The notes under the pieces: model-generated | Told to the model about the DNA's origin: nothing | The model's database searches: none | Seen by the model: the letters and a program-made list of their open reading frames with translations, nothing else | Position numbers and translations under genes: made by a program | Shown here: in pieces, positions 6,024-7,227 of the stretch | Position numbering within the stretch: the first letter of the stretch is position 1 | How the letters are laid out: the number at the start of each line of letters is the position of its first letter | NCBI GenBank assembly: GCA_007131525.1 | Contig: SLQK01000261.1 | Coordinates: 1 to 7,227 of the forward strand | Length of the DNA stretch: 7,227 bases | Source: Nitriliruptoraceae bacterium | GTDB taxonomy: Bacteria; Actinomycetota; Nitriliruptoria; Nitriliruptorales; Nitriliruptoraceae | Reading direction: 5' to 3'

Positions 6024-7227
6024 TCAGGGGGCCTCGAGCTCGGCCATGGCCGAGCGGTAGGCGTGGCGGGCCCGCTCGGCCTCGCTGGCTGCTCCTGCCC
6101 GGTCCAGCGCGGTGATGAGGAGCCGGTGCGCGTCCTCGTCGTAGCTGTCGATGTCGCGGAGGCGGTGCGCCAGCTGGACGGCCTGCGCCGGCCGGCCGCG
6201 GTCCAGCAGCCGCTGCGCCTCACGTCGGGCGCTCGGCACGAAGCGTGCCTGCGCCTCCGCTCGGGCGCCCTCGGTCCATGGCTCGTAGACGTCGTCGGGG
6301 AGGAACACCCCCGGGTAGGCGGCGACGATGGCCGCGTCGTCGGTGGCTCGGAGCAGGGCTTCGAGGTCGGTGTCGACCTCCTGCAGGTCGAGGCGCACGC
6401 TCTGCCGGTCCGCGATGACCCCGCCGCGCAGGATCCGACGGACCCCGGAGAGCTGGACCGACAGCCGGGCGCCGAGCCGGGTGCGGTCGGTCTCGTCCGG
6501 CCACAGCAGGTCGAACAGCTCGTCCCGGGTGACGGGCCACCCGCGGGCGGCGACGAGCCGCTTGCACAGCTGCCGGGCGCGGCGCGAGCCCCACTCGGAC
6601 GTCGGCACCTCCCGTCCGTCGACGGTCACGGCGAAACGCCCGAGCGTGGTGATCCGCACCGTCGGCGGCCGGTCGGCGCTCACCGGGGCGGAGCGCACCG
6701 TCCCGGTCACGAATCGCTCGAACTCGTCCATCCACCCATCGACGTCGCCTGAGTAGGAGAAGTGGTCCAGGCCCGGTTGCTCGAGGAGCCGGGCGTTGGG
6801 GAGCAGCGCGACCAGCTCCCGCGCCCGCTCGACGGGGATGACCCGGTCCTCCGTGCGGTGGATCACCAGCACGGGGTGACGGATCGTGGGAGCGAGCTCA
6901 CGCACGTCGGCCGTGAAGCTGAGCTCCAGCAGCTCGAGCAGCGAGTCCTGGCTCGCGGCGTAGCGCTCGTAGCGGCGGTGCCAGGCGGCGAAGGTCGGGT
7001 CCTGGGCGCTGAGGGTCGGCGCCATGCGCGTCGCGACCGGTGACGCCTCGGTGCCCCACTTGGCGGCGTAGGCCACGGCCCCCTCCCGACGTGCGGCCAG
7101 CTGGTCGGCGGGCAGGTCGGGCGCGAGCAGGGTCGCGCCGGTGCCGAACAGGATCAGGCTGTCCACCCGCTCCGGGTAGGTGGCCGCGAACAGCAGGCTC
7201 ATCGGGCCACCCTCGGAGTTGCCGAAC
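6024..7227 (-). CDS. Alpha/beta-hydrolase fused to SARP-type DNA-binding and BTAD domains (N-terminus outside window)
   Basis: 400 residues are visible; the frame stays open to the right edge, so the start is missing and the ATG at 7202 is internal. Visible residues 1-175 are the C-terminal two-thirds or so of an alpha/beta-hydrolase. The nucleophile elbow GNSEGG holds Ser4, followed by the helix LLFAATYPERV; the acid is probably Asp127 in HRTEDRVIP, and the base His155 in GLDHFSYSGD. This elbow and DH....GD pattern resembles hydrolase domains found fused to adenylate cyclases and regulators. After a short linker, residues about 190-281 form an OmpR-like winged helix (from ITTLGRFAVTVDG to the end of SVRLDLQEVD, including WGSRRARQLCKRL and LFDLLWPD). 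Residues about 285-400 are a helical bacterial transcriptional activator domain (BTAD, as in AfsR/DnrI), with DIDSYDEDAHRLLITALDRAG, here counted in two pieces, near the end. It ends at the natural domain boundary. The likely role is a transcription activator whose activity responds to a small molecule bound or hydrolysed by the N-terminal domain (inference). Confidence 0.87.
   Translation of the reverse strand, partial: FGNSEGGPMSLLFAATYPERVDSLILFGTGATLLAPDLPADQLAARREGAVAYAAKWGTEASPVATRMAPTLSAQDPTFAAWHRRYERYAASQDSLLELLELSFTADVRELAPTIRHPVLVIHRTEDRVIPVERARELVALLPNARLLEQPGLDHFSYSGDVDGWMDEFERFVTGTVRSAPVSADRPPTVRITTLGRFAVTVDGREVPTSEWGSRRARQLCKRLVAARGWPVTRDELFDLLWPDETDRTRLGARLSVQLSGVRRILRGGVIADRQSVRLDLQEVDTDLEALLRATDDAAIVAAYPGVFLPDDVYEPWTEGARAEAQARFVPSARREAQRLLDRGRPAQAVQLAHRLRDIDSYDEDAHRLLITALDRAGAASEAERARHAYRSAMAELEAP

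Noticed and set aside
5616..6752. + strand open frame antisense to the cupin and regulator genes
   Set aside because: Spans two real genes and their gap on the other strand; no recognisable family features.
1..7227. CRISPR array, tRNA/rRNA, insertion sequence or phage/defence module
   Set aside because: No spaced direct repeats, cloverleaf-like segments, transposase or integrase motifs were found; composition is uniform across the window.

Overview
This 7.2 kb window is very GC-rich chromosomal DNA, with strong G/C preference at third codon positions, GTG as well as ATG starts, and long spurious antisense ORFs. Together with a SARP/BTAD-type regulator domain and a trehalose-phosphatase/GH65 gene pair like one known from mycobacteria, this points to an actinobacterium or a close high-GC relative. 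The genus cannot be named from the sequence. I see no tRNA, rRNA, CRISPR array, insertion sequence or phage gene. The content is five protein-coding regions of clear family plus one partial gene at each edge (two of the five are those edge genes), separated by short gaps.

Left part (1-2740, + strand): the C-terminal part of a trehalose-6-phosphate phosphatase (OtsB), cut by the window edge, overlaps by 4 bp (ATGA) a full-length glycoside hydrolase family 65 protein, probably a disaccharide phosphorylase. The two are almost certainly co-translated. In Mycobacterium tuberculosis, Rv2006 (OtsB1) carries the same two activities in one polypeptide, so this looks like the unfused form of that arrangement.

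Middle (2751-5377): a phosphomannomutase/phosphoglucomutase on the - strand converges on the GH65 gene with only 10 bp between stop codons. Divergent from it, across a 143-bp shared upstream region, is a sugar-1-phosphate nucleotidyltransferase with a C-terminal left-handed beta-helix, most like mannose-1-phosphate guanylyltransferase. This pair would run hexose-6-P to hexose-1-P to NDP-hexose, plausibly GDP-mannose. With the trehalose genes it forms a small phospho-sugar island: mutase and nucleotidyltransferase could feed activated sugars, OtsB releases trehalose, and GH65 could return a disaccharide to glucose plus glucose-1-phosphate.

Right part (5415-7227, - strand): a single-domain cupin with an intact metal-binding motif lies downstream of a protein cut by the right edge. 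That protein fuses an alpha/beta-hydrolase with a complete-looking Ser-Asp-His triad to an OmpR/SARP-type winged helix and a BTAD domain. The 99-bp gap between them holds a 7-bp GC stem-loop and, next to the cupin start, a separate 7-bp inverted repeat. The hydrolase-SARP fusion, possibly a ligand-sensing or ligand-processing regulator of the cupin, is the most unusual item here.
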